Assembly (NCBI GenBank): GCA_025331445.1 | Contig: JAIWNE010000045.1 | Span: 1-64,000, forward strand | Source of the DNA: Blakeslea trispora | Lineage: Eukaryota > Mucoromycota > Mucoromycetes > Mucorales > Choanephoraceae | Length of the DNA: 64,000 nucleotides | Direction of reading: 5' to 3' | Shown here: in pieces, positions 47,701-58,380 of the stretch | Numbering within the stretch: position 1 is the stretch's first letter | How the letters are laid out: each line of letters starts with the position of its first letter | The notes under the pieces: model-generated | Database searches by the model: none | What the model saw: only the letters and a program-made list of their open reading frames with translations | Told to the model about the DNA's origin: nothing | Made by a program: the position numbers and the translations under genes

Positions 47701-50629
47701 AACTGCCGCGTATTCAACAGACACGAGCCAGGTGATGTCATGACACGCCAATTGTCTTCACCAATCTGTATGCTCTTCACAACAAATCGCTTGACTTGAT
47801 CCAGAAGCCAATGGCCTGTGAACTCAAGCACAGAATACCGTGTGGCAGACTGAAGCAATTGAACGAATTCAGCTGATAACTCTTCAAAGGCTAGCTCATA
47901 GGAGCGTTCTGTATCCGTTGATAAGGGCTGTGTCATCTCTTGAGCGTCTGTACCGAACAAGCCATCTGTATCGCCATGATCGTAACCCATCAAGGCCAAT
48001 CGAGCCTGGTGCTTTAGCTGTTCTAATGTCTCGGTTTCTGCTCGGTTGCCATCCTGTTTTGTACCATAGAGTGCTACACGACGTTGGTTGATTAGATAGA
48101 TAGGAGCTGGATTTAATAGAGGGAATGAGCCAAGGTAGTGTAGACAGTGTTGAATCTGATTTGAATTTCGACGTTTGGGCTCTAGATCACCTCGAGCAAT
48201 CAGTCTGAGTAAATACTTTTGATACGAAAAGAGGCGTAGGCGAATCAGTACATCAAACAGATAGATGACAGCCGTCTTTTCTTTTGACTGCAACTCTAGG
48301 GAATCCATCTCTTGCACCAGATTGGAGGGTGTTGTCTGTTGATCCAAGAATCGAATCAATGCATCCTGTAAGACTGTACTGCTCTGTTGATGATGACGTT
48401 TTCCTTGTTGTTGAAGCCATGTCATCAAGATGGAACTTACTAAATAAGCTTTATCGTCACCATAGCGCGATGGGTTAATAGCCCACCGACACATGATATG
48501 GACTCGCTCAGAGAATGCCTGAGAGGAAATACGTGATCCAAAGATTGATTTGACTACCGATTTGGCTGAATGCCCTCGTTTATCGATCCATGTCTCTTGA
48601 TCCAACAACAATCCAGCTACACTATCTATATTCTTGCTGATGGTATCCAATAGATAAACAATATGCTCTTCAAATCCTGTAACTAATAAAGAAGAAGAAG
48701 AAGCATTCCCGTGTTTAGATTTCTTTGTTCCTCCTCCTCCTGGTGTTGCTGTGGTTGCTACTGTAGGTGTCAAGGGTGTAATAGGCGAGGGATTGACGGA
48801 GGCCAAAGATGGATCTGGCTGAGTCATTCTAGATTCCTCGGCCTTGATGGCGTTTTCTTCAAGTGTACCACAAAAGATTTCATTGCGTGCCTTGACCATC
48901 GACCAATACTCTCTCAGGACCCGAGACACATCCGATAGTGCTTTGATATGGTTTGTATCACCCAAGATACTGTCAAACAAATAACGGTACTGATAGTATA
49001 GCTTTGGTATGACAAACATATCGGGTGCTGAAAGGAAAAGGGATTGAAGTAGATGCTCAATGTCTCTTTTCAGACCATGATATAGACTGGATTCAACTGC
49101 ATCCGATGAAGACTGATGAATGCATTGGACAAGTGCACTGTAAGATTTGATCAACGTCTCAATCAGCAGTTTCGTCAGCGTTCGATTCCGCTTGTATTCA
49201 TCTACATAATCCTGAATAATGCCAGTCAAGACAAGCCACATCATCTCAAAAGATGAACTAGAGGCAAGTGTATCCAATGTCCATTTGAGAAAAGTACGCT
49301 GATCTAACAATCCTTCGAAATACTGCCATCGTGTCAGTCGAACACTGTAACTCCATCGTTGCTCGAACTTTTGCTTTGTCTCGGGTGTCTGCCAAGGTCG
49401 AGATTGATTTTGATCTACATGGCCTGTTCTATAGTTACGGCCTGGTGTGGATGGGTGCGGACTGGAGACATTGTTGGTTGAATTGATCGGTAAGAGTTCG
49501 TTCAGTTGCTTTTTGAGATGGCCTGTCACAATGGCTGTCCATTGAATAGGCTGTGGCCCTAATGAGGTTGTTGCATTACTTGCATTACGTTGACTCTATC
49601 AAGAAAAAAAAAAGCGATATTCAGAATACATCTTTTTTAAAAAAAAAAAACTACACTCTTTCTTTTACCATTTCAGATAGACCCACAATCTTAATATACC
49701 ATGTTGCTCGTAAAAATGGGACTTGTTTCGATGCTAATGTTTCCAACAGTTTTTCACCTTTAAATCCATGAGGTACATTTCGAGCCAATTTCCTCAAGGG
49801 CACTACGCCTCCTGCTAAATCTTGCATCCATTGTTCTCGTTTTGTATCGGATAAGGTGATTCTGATCGGCGCCTTGAAAGAAGAAGGGCCGGTCATCACA
49901 CCAGCTCGATTCTGCCTCTGTAACACATCCACCATAAAACTACCCAATTCTCCCAACAATCGTTGATCGTCCTGTAACTTTCCATAGACAATATCGTGTG
50001 CACATGTATGTTCATTCTATAGAGAAGATGAGTTCAATGATCTAGGCAGGATGGTCTTTTCAAAAAAAAAAAAAAAAAAAAAACTATCTCTTTACCGAAA
50101 CAACAGGTCGATCCATAAAACCATGTCGTACATTGGATTCTGTCAACATATCCTCGTCTTGACCTGCACGTTGAGGAAACATACCGGGAAAGCCTAATGA
50201 AGGCATGGTCTTACTTAACGGTAGTTTTCGGGGAGGTTGAAGGGTATATTTTTTCAACTGAGGTTGGGGTTGTGTTGTATTTCTAGAGAGATTGGGTGAA
50301 TGATAACCAGGTGAAGGTGAATTTGCATAAGGTGATGGCATGGAGGGTTTTGTGTTATAAGGTGTACTATGGTTCATATTTGTACTATTATATGTTTGAT
50401 TACTAGGCATCTGTTGTTGTTGTTGCTGTTGTTGATTGGATGGCTGTGACGAAGGATATGGTACAGATAAACTGTTATTATTGGATATAGAGTATGTCTG
50501 GTTCGAGGAAGTGTAACGCGTGTATTGGGCTATAGAGAATAACAAGACAGAAAAAAAAAAAGAAATGAGTTTAAACAGATAATAAATGAACAAGGAAATG
50601 ACATTACATTGATGTCTACCAGCCATCAT
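44713..50629 (-). CDS. MED12: Mediator subunit 12 (Srb8), kinase-module scaffold
   Basis: Eight exons on the minus strand: 50629-50608, 50529-50096, 50016-49669, 49595-45747, 45693-45590, 45526-45412, 45341-45263, 45200-44713; 1812 aa. The first exon encodes only about seven residues. A Gln/Asn/Ser-rich lead is followed by the Med12 signature KYTLQPPRKLPLSK, LGFPGMFPQRAGQDEDMLTE and VRHGFMDRPVVSNEHTCAHD. The next block, RWSYSVRLTRWQYFEGLLDQ and FLKWTLDTL, is the Med12 LCEWAV-type domain. The C-terminal basic/acidic tail ends KKRKVEMEEGELP. Med12 activates Cdk8-cyclin C and controls Mediator-Pol II contact. Exon 4 carries 1283 codons. Intron 2 holds a run of about 22 A residues. Confidence 0.96.
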
Positions 50630-50940
50630 CAAAAGAAATAAAGATTAGTCTTGTATGAGATATGTTCTATCCACGCGTAAATGTATAACAAAAAGACAGA
50701 CTCAACAGAACAAGCAGTGTCTACTTTCTTATCAAACAGAAAAAAGAAAAGAGTGTGGGTGTGTAAAGAATAATAATATTAAAAAAAAAAGGGTCAAATG
50801 AATACAATATAAACACACACACACACACACAAAATCTACGCACAAACACAATAAATGAACATAAACCCAGCTCAAGATGATCTCAAAAGAGAGAGAAAAA
50901 AAAAAGACTCTCCCTCCCCCTTTTTTTTTTATTATTATTG
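50630..50940. other. Intergenic region between MED12 start and the next stop
   Basis: About 310 bp with a CA dinucleotide run (about 50814-50830) and poly-A/T runs. It should carry the MED12 promoter. No gene is seen. Confidence 0.35.
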
Positions 50941-51955
50941 TTATGTTTGCATTATAGTATCCTCTTCATCTTCTTTAGGTAATGCAGCTGATGTTGCCTC
51001 TGTCTCTACTGTTGCTGCTGCTGCCTCTGCTGCCTCTGCTGCTAATTTGGCCTTTCTGGCAGCTCTGAAATGAACCATTTTACGATGTTTGGTGAGTTGA
51101 CCAGTAGTAACAAAACTCTTGTGACAACCATCAATGCCACACACAAGCTTCTTTGTACCGTGCATATTAGTTTCGTGTGTCTGTAGTTGATCAAATGTAG
51201 TGAATGCTTTAGAACAACCAGGCTGAGTACAGAGAAAAGGTCTGAAATCCTTTTCACCTGCAGTGGATGAAAATAGCTGATCAATCTCGGCAACTGTCAT
51301 TGGTTCCGTTGTACGTTCATTCAGCTTCATGGATTCGCCTAAACACATGTGTAAATATGGATGATAAGCTTATTGTCATAAAGTTCCCTTACTCGAGTGC
51401 CATGCAGGAATCTTGATTTCAGCACCATTTAAGGTATAAAACACTAATGGTTTTGATTCCCATTTTCTGACCTTGATGTCTTTATGCTTTAATAATTCTT
51501 TGCGTGTAATAAGTGTGCTTGTACCAGCATTATTCTGTCCACCTGTATTTGAGTTGTTTGTAGTTATTGTACGCTTCATGGTGTTGGTAGAGGCTTTTAC
51601 ATTTAAAAAAAAAAAAGAGATCAATATGTGTCATAAAGACTAATCTTAAAAAAAGAGAGAACAATACCATCGTCTGCTGTATCTTCCCCTGTTGTTAATG
51701 GTCTATAGGAAGACGAGATCAGTCAGTGAGCAGCAAGAAAGAAAGAAAGAAAGAGAGAGGTTACGTGTCAGATAGTGAGGTCGTTTCAACCTTTGGTTTT
51801 CTATTGCGATTGGCTGTGTTGGGTTTAGCTCTTTTACGAGGACTTTCTGCTGTAGACTCTTCTTCCTTTTTCGCAGGTGAAATAGGCTGTGGTGATTCAG
51901 AAGGTCTTTTGGGACCTGAGAGTTTAAGTGTGATTTTTAATGAAGGTGAAGCCAT
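50941..51955 (-). CDS. C2H2 zinc-finger chromatin protein with Ies4-like motif (tentative INO80 subunit)
   Basis: Exons on the minus strand: 51955-51765, 51702-51668, 51593-51393, 51338-50941; 274 aa. It begins MASPSLKITLKLSGPKRPSE, a basic Pro/Ser/Lys stretch. VRKWESKPLVFYTLNGAEIK then IPAWHS (about residues 120-143) resembles the W...(S/T)xxGxxxxxPxW core I associate with INO80 subunit Ies4; this is from memory and is tentative. Two C2H2 fingers follow: CTQPGCSKAFTTFDQLQTHE ending TNMH, and CGIDGCHKSFVTTGQLTKHR ending KMVH. An Ala/Glu-rich tail closes the protein. Both fingers have complete ligands. A DNA- or chromatin-binding nuclear protein is likely; membership of INO80 is unproven. Confidence 0.8.
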
Positions 51956-52066
51956 ATAAAAGGGGGGTGATAGGTAAAGATACCAAAAGAAAATAAAAAA
52001 AAAAAGAAGAAAAAATAGATAGGTTTAAGAAGATAATAGCAGTTTTAATCATGATAATTTTTCTAT

Positions 52067-54058
52067 TCAAGCAATTTTACATGGTAAAGTAGGATCAACC
52101 ATGGCTACAGTATCATGCTGAAGCGTAAAGGCCTTCCAGTATTTAAGCACAGGTAAGAAGCGTAAATGAGATGGGATTTGATCATACAAATCATTCTTTG
52201 TATATTGGAATAGTTTCTATTATTCAATCACACATGAGTATTTTGTAAGCTATAGATGTTCTAAAATTTACCTTTGGAATTTTGCCTCTGTTTTTAGTGA
52301 AAATGCCTTCTTCAAACGATTGACGCCATAAGACAGGAACAATAAAGGCATCAGAACTACCAGGCACCAAAGGTTCTGTCACATAACAGTTTCTTCGGTC
52401 TACAAAACCCTCTTTTGATTCTATATTGCCTATACTAATAAAACTAGGATCTACACCTTGAGTGGCACCAAATCGATTACTGGAAATCACCATATGCCAT
52501 CCATAAGAAGACAATGCTTTTAGGGATGAATGGAGATCGAGATAGCTGATACCATCATAGCGTAATCCTTTGAAATCTTCTGAACTCTCTTGATCCATAA
52601 AACGATAGAAAAAGTTATTGTAGACAACCATATTGTTGAGTTCGGACCCAGTTGTCTCGTTCAGTACGGACATGACAAGACCTGTATTACTCATATAGTT
52701 GGAAATGAAATAACCATCTACCTTTTTTTTGAAATCATTCAGTACAAAAGCAGAAATCCGCTTGAATATTCTCTTACTGTAGAAGCAAATTGAACTGCAC
52801 CACCTAATTCATTCATCTGTCCACCAGCAAAAAAGTTTTGATAGACAAAAGTCTGATTACTTTTAGATACCAAAATAGCATGGTTTTGGACTAGAGTATC
52901 AGAAAGAGTGGTATTCTAATGATTAAAGTAGAGTTTATAAAAATGAGTCTAGTAAAGTACAAGATGAGATTCAATTTTACCATGATGTTTTGATTGATTG
53001 TAATATCGGATGCCTCACTCACTTGGACACCAGAAGAGAGATAGCCCTGTTGATCTCCTAAATTGCGATTTAGACATTGGTAGACAAACTTGAGATTCTT
53101 AAGTGGCTTCTCCAGCTTGATATCTACTACGTTATCATAATTATCGATCTTGCGTAAATCCATACTGTTTTATAAACAAGAGAGAAAGAAAAAGGTTATT
53201 CTTTAGAGAATACAAGATGGCCCTTCACTTACCCAAAGATATTGTTGGATACAAGACTGTTTCTTTGAGCATGCAAAATGACACCCACATCTACAATTCA
53301 GGAGTTAAATCGGTTCTAGACAATAGAATCCAACAAGTGTTGTTACATACTAGATACACCTGGGGTTGGTGATTGAGATTTTAAAGTAGCGTGTGCTTCA
53401 TCTCTTAAGAAGATGTTACTGTCTATCCCAGAAAAAAAAAAGAGTTATAAACGTATCTTTAGAGTAAGAATGTAGCCTTACCAATATATAATCTCTTTCC
53501 ATTATCAGATAGGATTGAACTACTGCCTCCATTCATAAATACATTGCCAAAAATAGCACTTTCATCCTCATGTGTATTGTCTACAGTACGGATATTGATA
53601 TTCTCAAACATGATGTCTTGAATAGTCCATCCTTGATTTTCTTTTTCAACTGATAATCATTGAGTTTAGCAGAGCATAAATAGTTTACTTTGTTTACCTT
53701 GAATAGTAGCTGTTGTATTCTTGTCTTTTGTAGCAAAAATGGTAGGTTGACTAGGATGACCTTTAAGTGATACACCTTTTTTCAACACAATAGGTTTATC
53801 GGAATCTATAATAAACAGACCGGGTTCAAGATAGACAACAGGCAATCTATACAATCATTTAACTCTATCATTTAACTACTATGCTTTCTCTCTCTCTTAC
53901 TGAGTGGCACTAGCTGAGTCAATCAATTTCTGAAGTTTTTCTGTATAAGGAATTTCTTGCTTGTAATAAACAGTGTCATCTTCATAACACTCTAATTCCA
54001 TAGCATGGCAAACAGTGGATAATAAAGCGATTGAACAAGCAACAGTAATGAATTTCAT
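52067..54058 (-). CDS. Secreted right-handed beta-helix (pectin-lyase-fold) protein
   Basis: Nine exons on the minus strand: 54058-53901, 53846-53698, 53649-53482, 53422-53351, 53290-53233, 53164-52981, 52915-52778, 52721-52272, 52216-52067; 508 aa. MKFITVACSIALLSTVCHA is a signal peptide. VYLEPGLFIIDSDKPIVLKK then GVSLKGH is the usual cap and first coil of a parallel beta-helix. Regular short strands follow (WTIQDIMFENINI, AIFGNVFMNGG, DITINQNIM, MVVYNNFFYRF). It may be a polysaccharide lyase or hydrolase of the pectate/chondroitin/alginate type, but I cannot point to catalytic residues. No membrane segment apart from the signal peptide. Confidence 0.82.
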
Positions 54059-54894
54059 TTTTTTTTTAAAAAAAAAAGGGGAATAGAAACAATGGATGTT
54101 TGTTGCTTTTTCTTTTTTCCTTCTTTTTTTTGATTCTTTTATATACAAGTTTTAACCTTCTTGAGCATATTCAACATTTTAAAAAAATAAGGGGGGAAAA
54201 GTGAATCTTTGGCACGTCTTTTGTTTGTGTACTGTTGTAACATGGAAAGAAATTCATAGCATACCATTTCCTTGGAATTCCAAAGAGTTATTTTAGGTCT
54301 CTTTTTAAAATGTCACATCTATAAACCAATATTCTTATAAATAAGGTCATAAAATAACTTGTTTTCATGATTTAGTCATATAAAGACCATGTTTCTCTTT
54401 TTTTTTTTATTTTCCAAATAAATAAGCATTGTAGTCTTGCACTAGTCTCCATTCAAAGAAATCATGTACAACTCAGTCTTTTTGTAACTAACAGATCAAA
54501 CTAAAATTGCAATGTAAAACAATAACAAGATTACTGTTATATAAAGGATGTTTTCCTTTGACAGTCCATTGTTATCCCCCCCTCAATAAACATTTACACT
54601 ATTCCTCTTTTTCAACAATTGTTTAGTTACACAACAAACGATAGCGCATTCTTGCACATTTAATTTCAAAAGAAAGAGAGAACAGTTAATTAGGGCCAAG
54701 TTTACCGAGAAACGATGGAGTTTATAAATACCAAATATGGTTATTTGTGGAGGATTTGATTGGCTTAACTTTTTTTTTTTGGAGATAAATTGAACTACAA
54801 CAACAACAAAAAAAAGTTTCAAGCAAGAAAAAAAAGAAACTTTTTTTTTTCATTTTTCCTTACTTTTTTTTTATTATTATTATTATTATCATAC
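54059..54894. promoter_or_regulatory. Divergent intergenic region
   Basis: About 835 bp between the secreted protein gene (-) and the small PPxY gene (+). It has long homopolymer runs near both starts. No gene or repeat worth calling was found. Confidence 0.4.
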
Positions 54895-55191
54895 ATGTCT
54901 TCTTCTCAATATTTGATACCAAAAGATCCACCTTCTTATGAGTCTATATATAACACATTTCCTTCCACACAACCAGCATTACAGCCAGAACAAGATAACT
55001 GCTTATCAAGAGTCAGTATTGCAATAAAACGTTTCTTTCGTCGTCACACACCTTTTCTACAAACACTGATAGCAGCCATCTTTGTTGCTGCTACAGTATC
55101 GACCACTGTCATGCTGTTACTATGGCAATTACAGAATTTAGCCTCACCTCAGGATCCAAATGATCCTTGGTTTGATTTAGACGAATATTAG
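54895..55191 (+). CDS. Small single-pass membrane protein with PPxY motif
   Basis: A 98-aa intronless frame beginning MSSSQYLIPKDPPSYESIYN. PPSY at residues 12-15 is a potential ligand of Nedd4/Rsp5 WW domains. A basic patch (IKRFFRRH) precedes one hydrophobic segment of about 25 residues (TLIAAIFVAATVSTTVMLLL onward), followed by a short acidic tail (DPWFDLDEY). The ATG follows a T-rich leader and an ATT repeat. I do not recognise an ortholog; it could be an Rsp5 membrane adaptor. The coding call rests on composition and the coherent membrane topology. Confidence 0.6.
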   Translation: MSSSQYLIPKDPPSYESIYNTFPSTQPALQPEQDNCLSRVSIAIKRFFRRHTPFLQTLIAAIFVAATVSTTVMLLLWQLQNLASPQDPNDPWFDLDEY

Positions 55192-55388
55192 AGTACAAAA
55201 CTCGTCTGTTACTATTCTTGTTATTATCTCTATTTTTTTTTTTAAAAAAAAAAGAGTATTCATACCCCCACCCCCCATTTCCCCCCCCCCCCACTTTATT
55301 AGCATATTACTTTGTTTTTATTTTATTTTATTTTATTTTTTTTTCTTTCTTTCTTTCCTTGTTATTTTTCTTTATTGCAAATAAAACC
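55192..55388. promoter_or_regulatory. Short promoter region of KU70 with C-rich tracts
   Basis: 197 bp between the PPxY gene stop and the Ku70 ATG. It contains C5 (55265-55269), C6 (55271-55276) and C12 (55281-55292) tracts and then T-rich leader sequence. Such C-runs are exceptional in this AT-rich window. Confidence 0.5.
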
Positions 55389-58121
55389 ATGTCTAGTTAT
55401 CAATTTGAGGATGATGAAGATGATTTCAAAGATGAAAACACTGTAAAGGATCTTCTTTAGATCCGTTTTTTTTATGTTTCTAACGCGTAGTACATTAGAT
55501 AGAATACAATTTAAAAGAATGCACAGTTTATGCAATTGATTGTAGACCTTCCATGTTTATCACTGAATCTGGAGACACTCCCTTTCAAACAGCCTTAAGA
55601 AGCATTCGATCCAAATTACTCGATAAACTCTATACACGTCCAAACGATCAAATGAGCATTGTCTTTTTCAATACTGTAAGATTTTAGTAGTCTTATTTAG
55701 GCCCTATTCTATTAATAATAACAACAACAATAGAAAATGAGCAACAATTCAGCCAATAAGGATCATGTCTACTTGTTACAACCATTGGATATACCTGATG
55801 CACCTCGTATTAAAGAACTTGATTTATTGATCGAAGGCAAGTCAGCTGACTATAGAATTCTCAAAGTGGTTAACTGATAGAATGATAGATTTATCACTGT
55901 TTCAACAAAACTATGGTTCATCGGATCTATTGTTTCCCTTTAGTGATTTCTTTACCGTGTGTTCTGAAATGATGGCAAAGTAAAGAAAAAGAAAACACAC
56001 ACACAATTTAAGCCATGACTCACTGTAATTGTAGTGCACCTAAATTTGCTATTAAGCGTATCATCTTGATTACCGATAATGATGATCCAACAGGTCAAAA
56101 TCCGGATTATCGAAGAATAGCATTACAAAAAGCCAAAGTAAGTTAAAAAAAAAAGAAAGAAAAAGCAAATACAAGCCATTCAATTTCTGTCAATTAGGAT
56201 CTAGCACAAGTGGGTGTGGAACATGTCTTGTTTGGTTTAGATCAGCCAAACCATACATTTGACAGAACCTTATTTTACTCTGTAAGTTTTTAAAAAAAAA
56301 AGAAAAGATTTCAGATGGTTTATCTATTGAAAATGTTAGGATATGGTTGATTTTGATGACAAGACAGTGACAGATGATGATTTTGAACACAAGCTATTAT
56401 CATCTACTGGTAAATTAGTAGACTTGTTTGAGAAAATCAAGTCTTTTCAGACAACCACACGCTCTGAATTTAGTATTCCATTTCATATGGCTCCTCAGCT
56501 TACGATTGGTATTAAGGGGTATGTTTGTCAAATCAAAAAAATATAGACACTGATGATTCTATAGGTTTAATATGGTGATTGAGAAAAAGGCAGAACCACC
56601 AAGGTATTTCTGTACAAGTGGAGAACAGCTAAAAGAAGTAAAAGCAATGACCCGTTGGCGTTGCGTGGTATGTTACAAATTAGGACATACAATCTTTGAA
56701 GCTGATCAAACATTCAATGGTAGGACACAAACGAATATCTAACTCCGATTAATATCAACAAATCGTATGCTTATGGTGGTGAAAAAGTGATTTTGAAAGA
56801 GCAAGAAGTATCTCAAATCAAGACAGTGAATGAACCAGGCAAGTGAGCTATGCCTTGTATTGTTTCTCTGTCTTACACTATAAAACTAGGCTTGTTGGTA
56901 TTAGGTTATCGAGGACAAGAAGCTTTAAAATCGTATCATCAAATATCACATCCTTATTTTATCTATCCCGATGAATCCGTAAGGCTTGTTCCGAATAATT
57001 TCGACAATTTTTTTTTTTTATTTATTGATTATTTCTAAAATAGCAATACAAAGAAAGCAAGCGTATCTTTTGTCTTTTGCTAAAGACGTTGTTTGAAAAG
57101 AAGCAATTGGCTATATGTTCACTTGTACGAAAGACCAACACAATGCCTAGAATGGCTGCCTTATTACCACAGGTAAGGGAAACAGGGAAAGATAAGTTTA
57201 TTTTCTTAATCAAAAAAAAAAAAAAAAAATTACATTAGTTAGAAACATTGGATAAAGATGGCAATCAATTAGATCCACCTGGATTTCAATTGATTATTTT
57301 ACCTTATGCTGATGAGATTCGTCCTGTTCCACCTTATGAGATTACCAAAGGTTGTTTTTTATGGTTATGATAGATCTCCCTAGACTAAACATTCTTATTT
57401 AGATTATGAAAAGGGCGTTGAAAGGGCAAAGACATTGATTGAGAAACTCAAGATACCACAAGGTTATAAACCAATGGCATACCCTAACCCATGTAAGCTG
57501 AATAATATCTTAATCATCATCATCTAACAAAACCAAAAAAGACCTTCAGAACCATAAATACATGATTCAAAAAGTGGCCCTTGACAACACAATACAGCCA
57601 ACTGATCATACCATACCCAATTATGAAATGATTGAATCAGTAAAGTATTTGTGTCACACACTCTTTTATCTGGGCTTATAAGGGTCTAAATCTGCATTAT
57701 TATGTAGGAACTCTCGGATGATATTAAAGATTTTAAGCAATCTGTTGGTCTGGACTTTATTTCACCTGAAGCATGGTTAGATAATCATGCTAAGCGGAAA
57801 GTAAATATCGATTGTTTCCCCCTATATAAAGAGATATGCCCTAATGATGATGATCTAGAATGATAGTGAACAAGAGGAACAAATGAAACGTATAAAGAAA
57901 GCTGATATGACTATTCAAGAACATTGGTCTGCTGGTACACTCAGTGTGGTAAATTAGCAAGCCTATCAACCCTTTAACTTAACTACTCACCTAAACAACT
58001 ATAGGTAACCAATCCATCCTTGAAAGCATTTCTTATGGATGCCAGCATCACACCTAAAAAGAAAAAGGCTGACTTGATAGATCAAATCGACACCTATTTC
58101 CGCAGCCAACAATCACATTGA
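55389..58121 (+). CDS. KU70: Ku70, DNA double-strand-break end-binding subunit
   Basis: Seventeen exons: 55389-55442, 55499-55675, 55734-55836, 55889-55979, 56035-56137, 56198-56281, 56340-56518, 56565-56667, 56724-56838, 56890-56978, 57044-57172, 57239-57350, 57403-57492, 57542-57639, 57708-57800, 57859-57948, 58005-58121; 608 aa, essentially the size of human Ku70. The N-terminal vWA-like domain has CTVYAIDCRPSMFITESGDT and FAIKRIILITDND. The DNA-encircling core has YLTPININKSYAYGGEKVIL, GLLVLGYRGQEALKSYHQIS and PPGFQLIILPYADEIRPVPP. A C-terminal SAP motif follows (LKAFLMDASITPKKKKADLI). It pairs with Ku80 in NHEJ and at telomeres. Introns 3 and 9 begin with GCAAGT rather than GT. Confidence 0.95.
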
Positions 58122-58380
58122 TAACATTATCTCTTTGTTTATCTCTCATGAGATCTACACGCTAAAAAAAAAAATTTTTTTTTTATTTTTTTTTTTTATT
58201 TGTAAAAAAATCCAAATTAAGCACACAGCACGCAATGATCAGGTTAAACAAGCACATTTTTTTTTTTTTTTATATTAAAAATTTTTACAGAATTACGTGA
58301 TGATCCGAAACAAAGATTTGATATAAATACACCACTACCTCATTTTTTTTTATTTTCTTTCTTTATTTTATATATTCATC
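58122..58380. promoter_or_regulatory. Intergenic region before the alpha-arrestin
   Basis: About 260 bp with adjoining poly-A and poly-T runs (58163-58198 and 58257-58285) that could form A/T hairpins. It holds the arrestin promoter. No gene is seen. Confidence 0.35.

Noticed and set aside
50060..50084. Run of about 22 A residues in a MED12 intron
   Set aside because: Homopolymer runs are common throughout this window; no function is implied.
34180..50629. Functional clustering of transcription genes (INTS3, SGF29, MED12, with PCF11 nearby)
   Set aside because: The genes have mixed orientations, are interspersed with unrelated genes (Sec7 GEF, NPL4), and share no visible regulatory element; chance adjacency of housekeeping genes is more likely.
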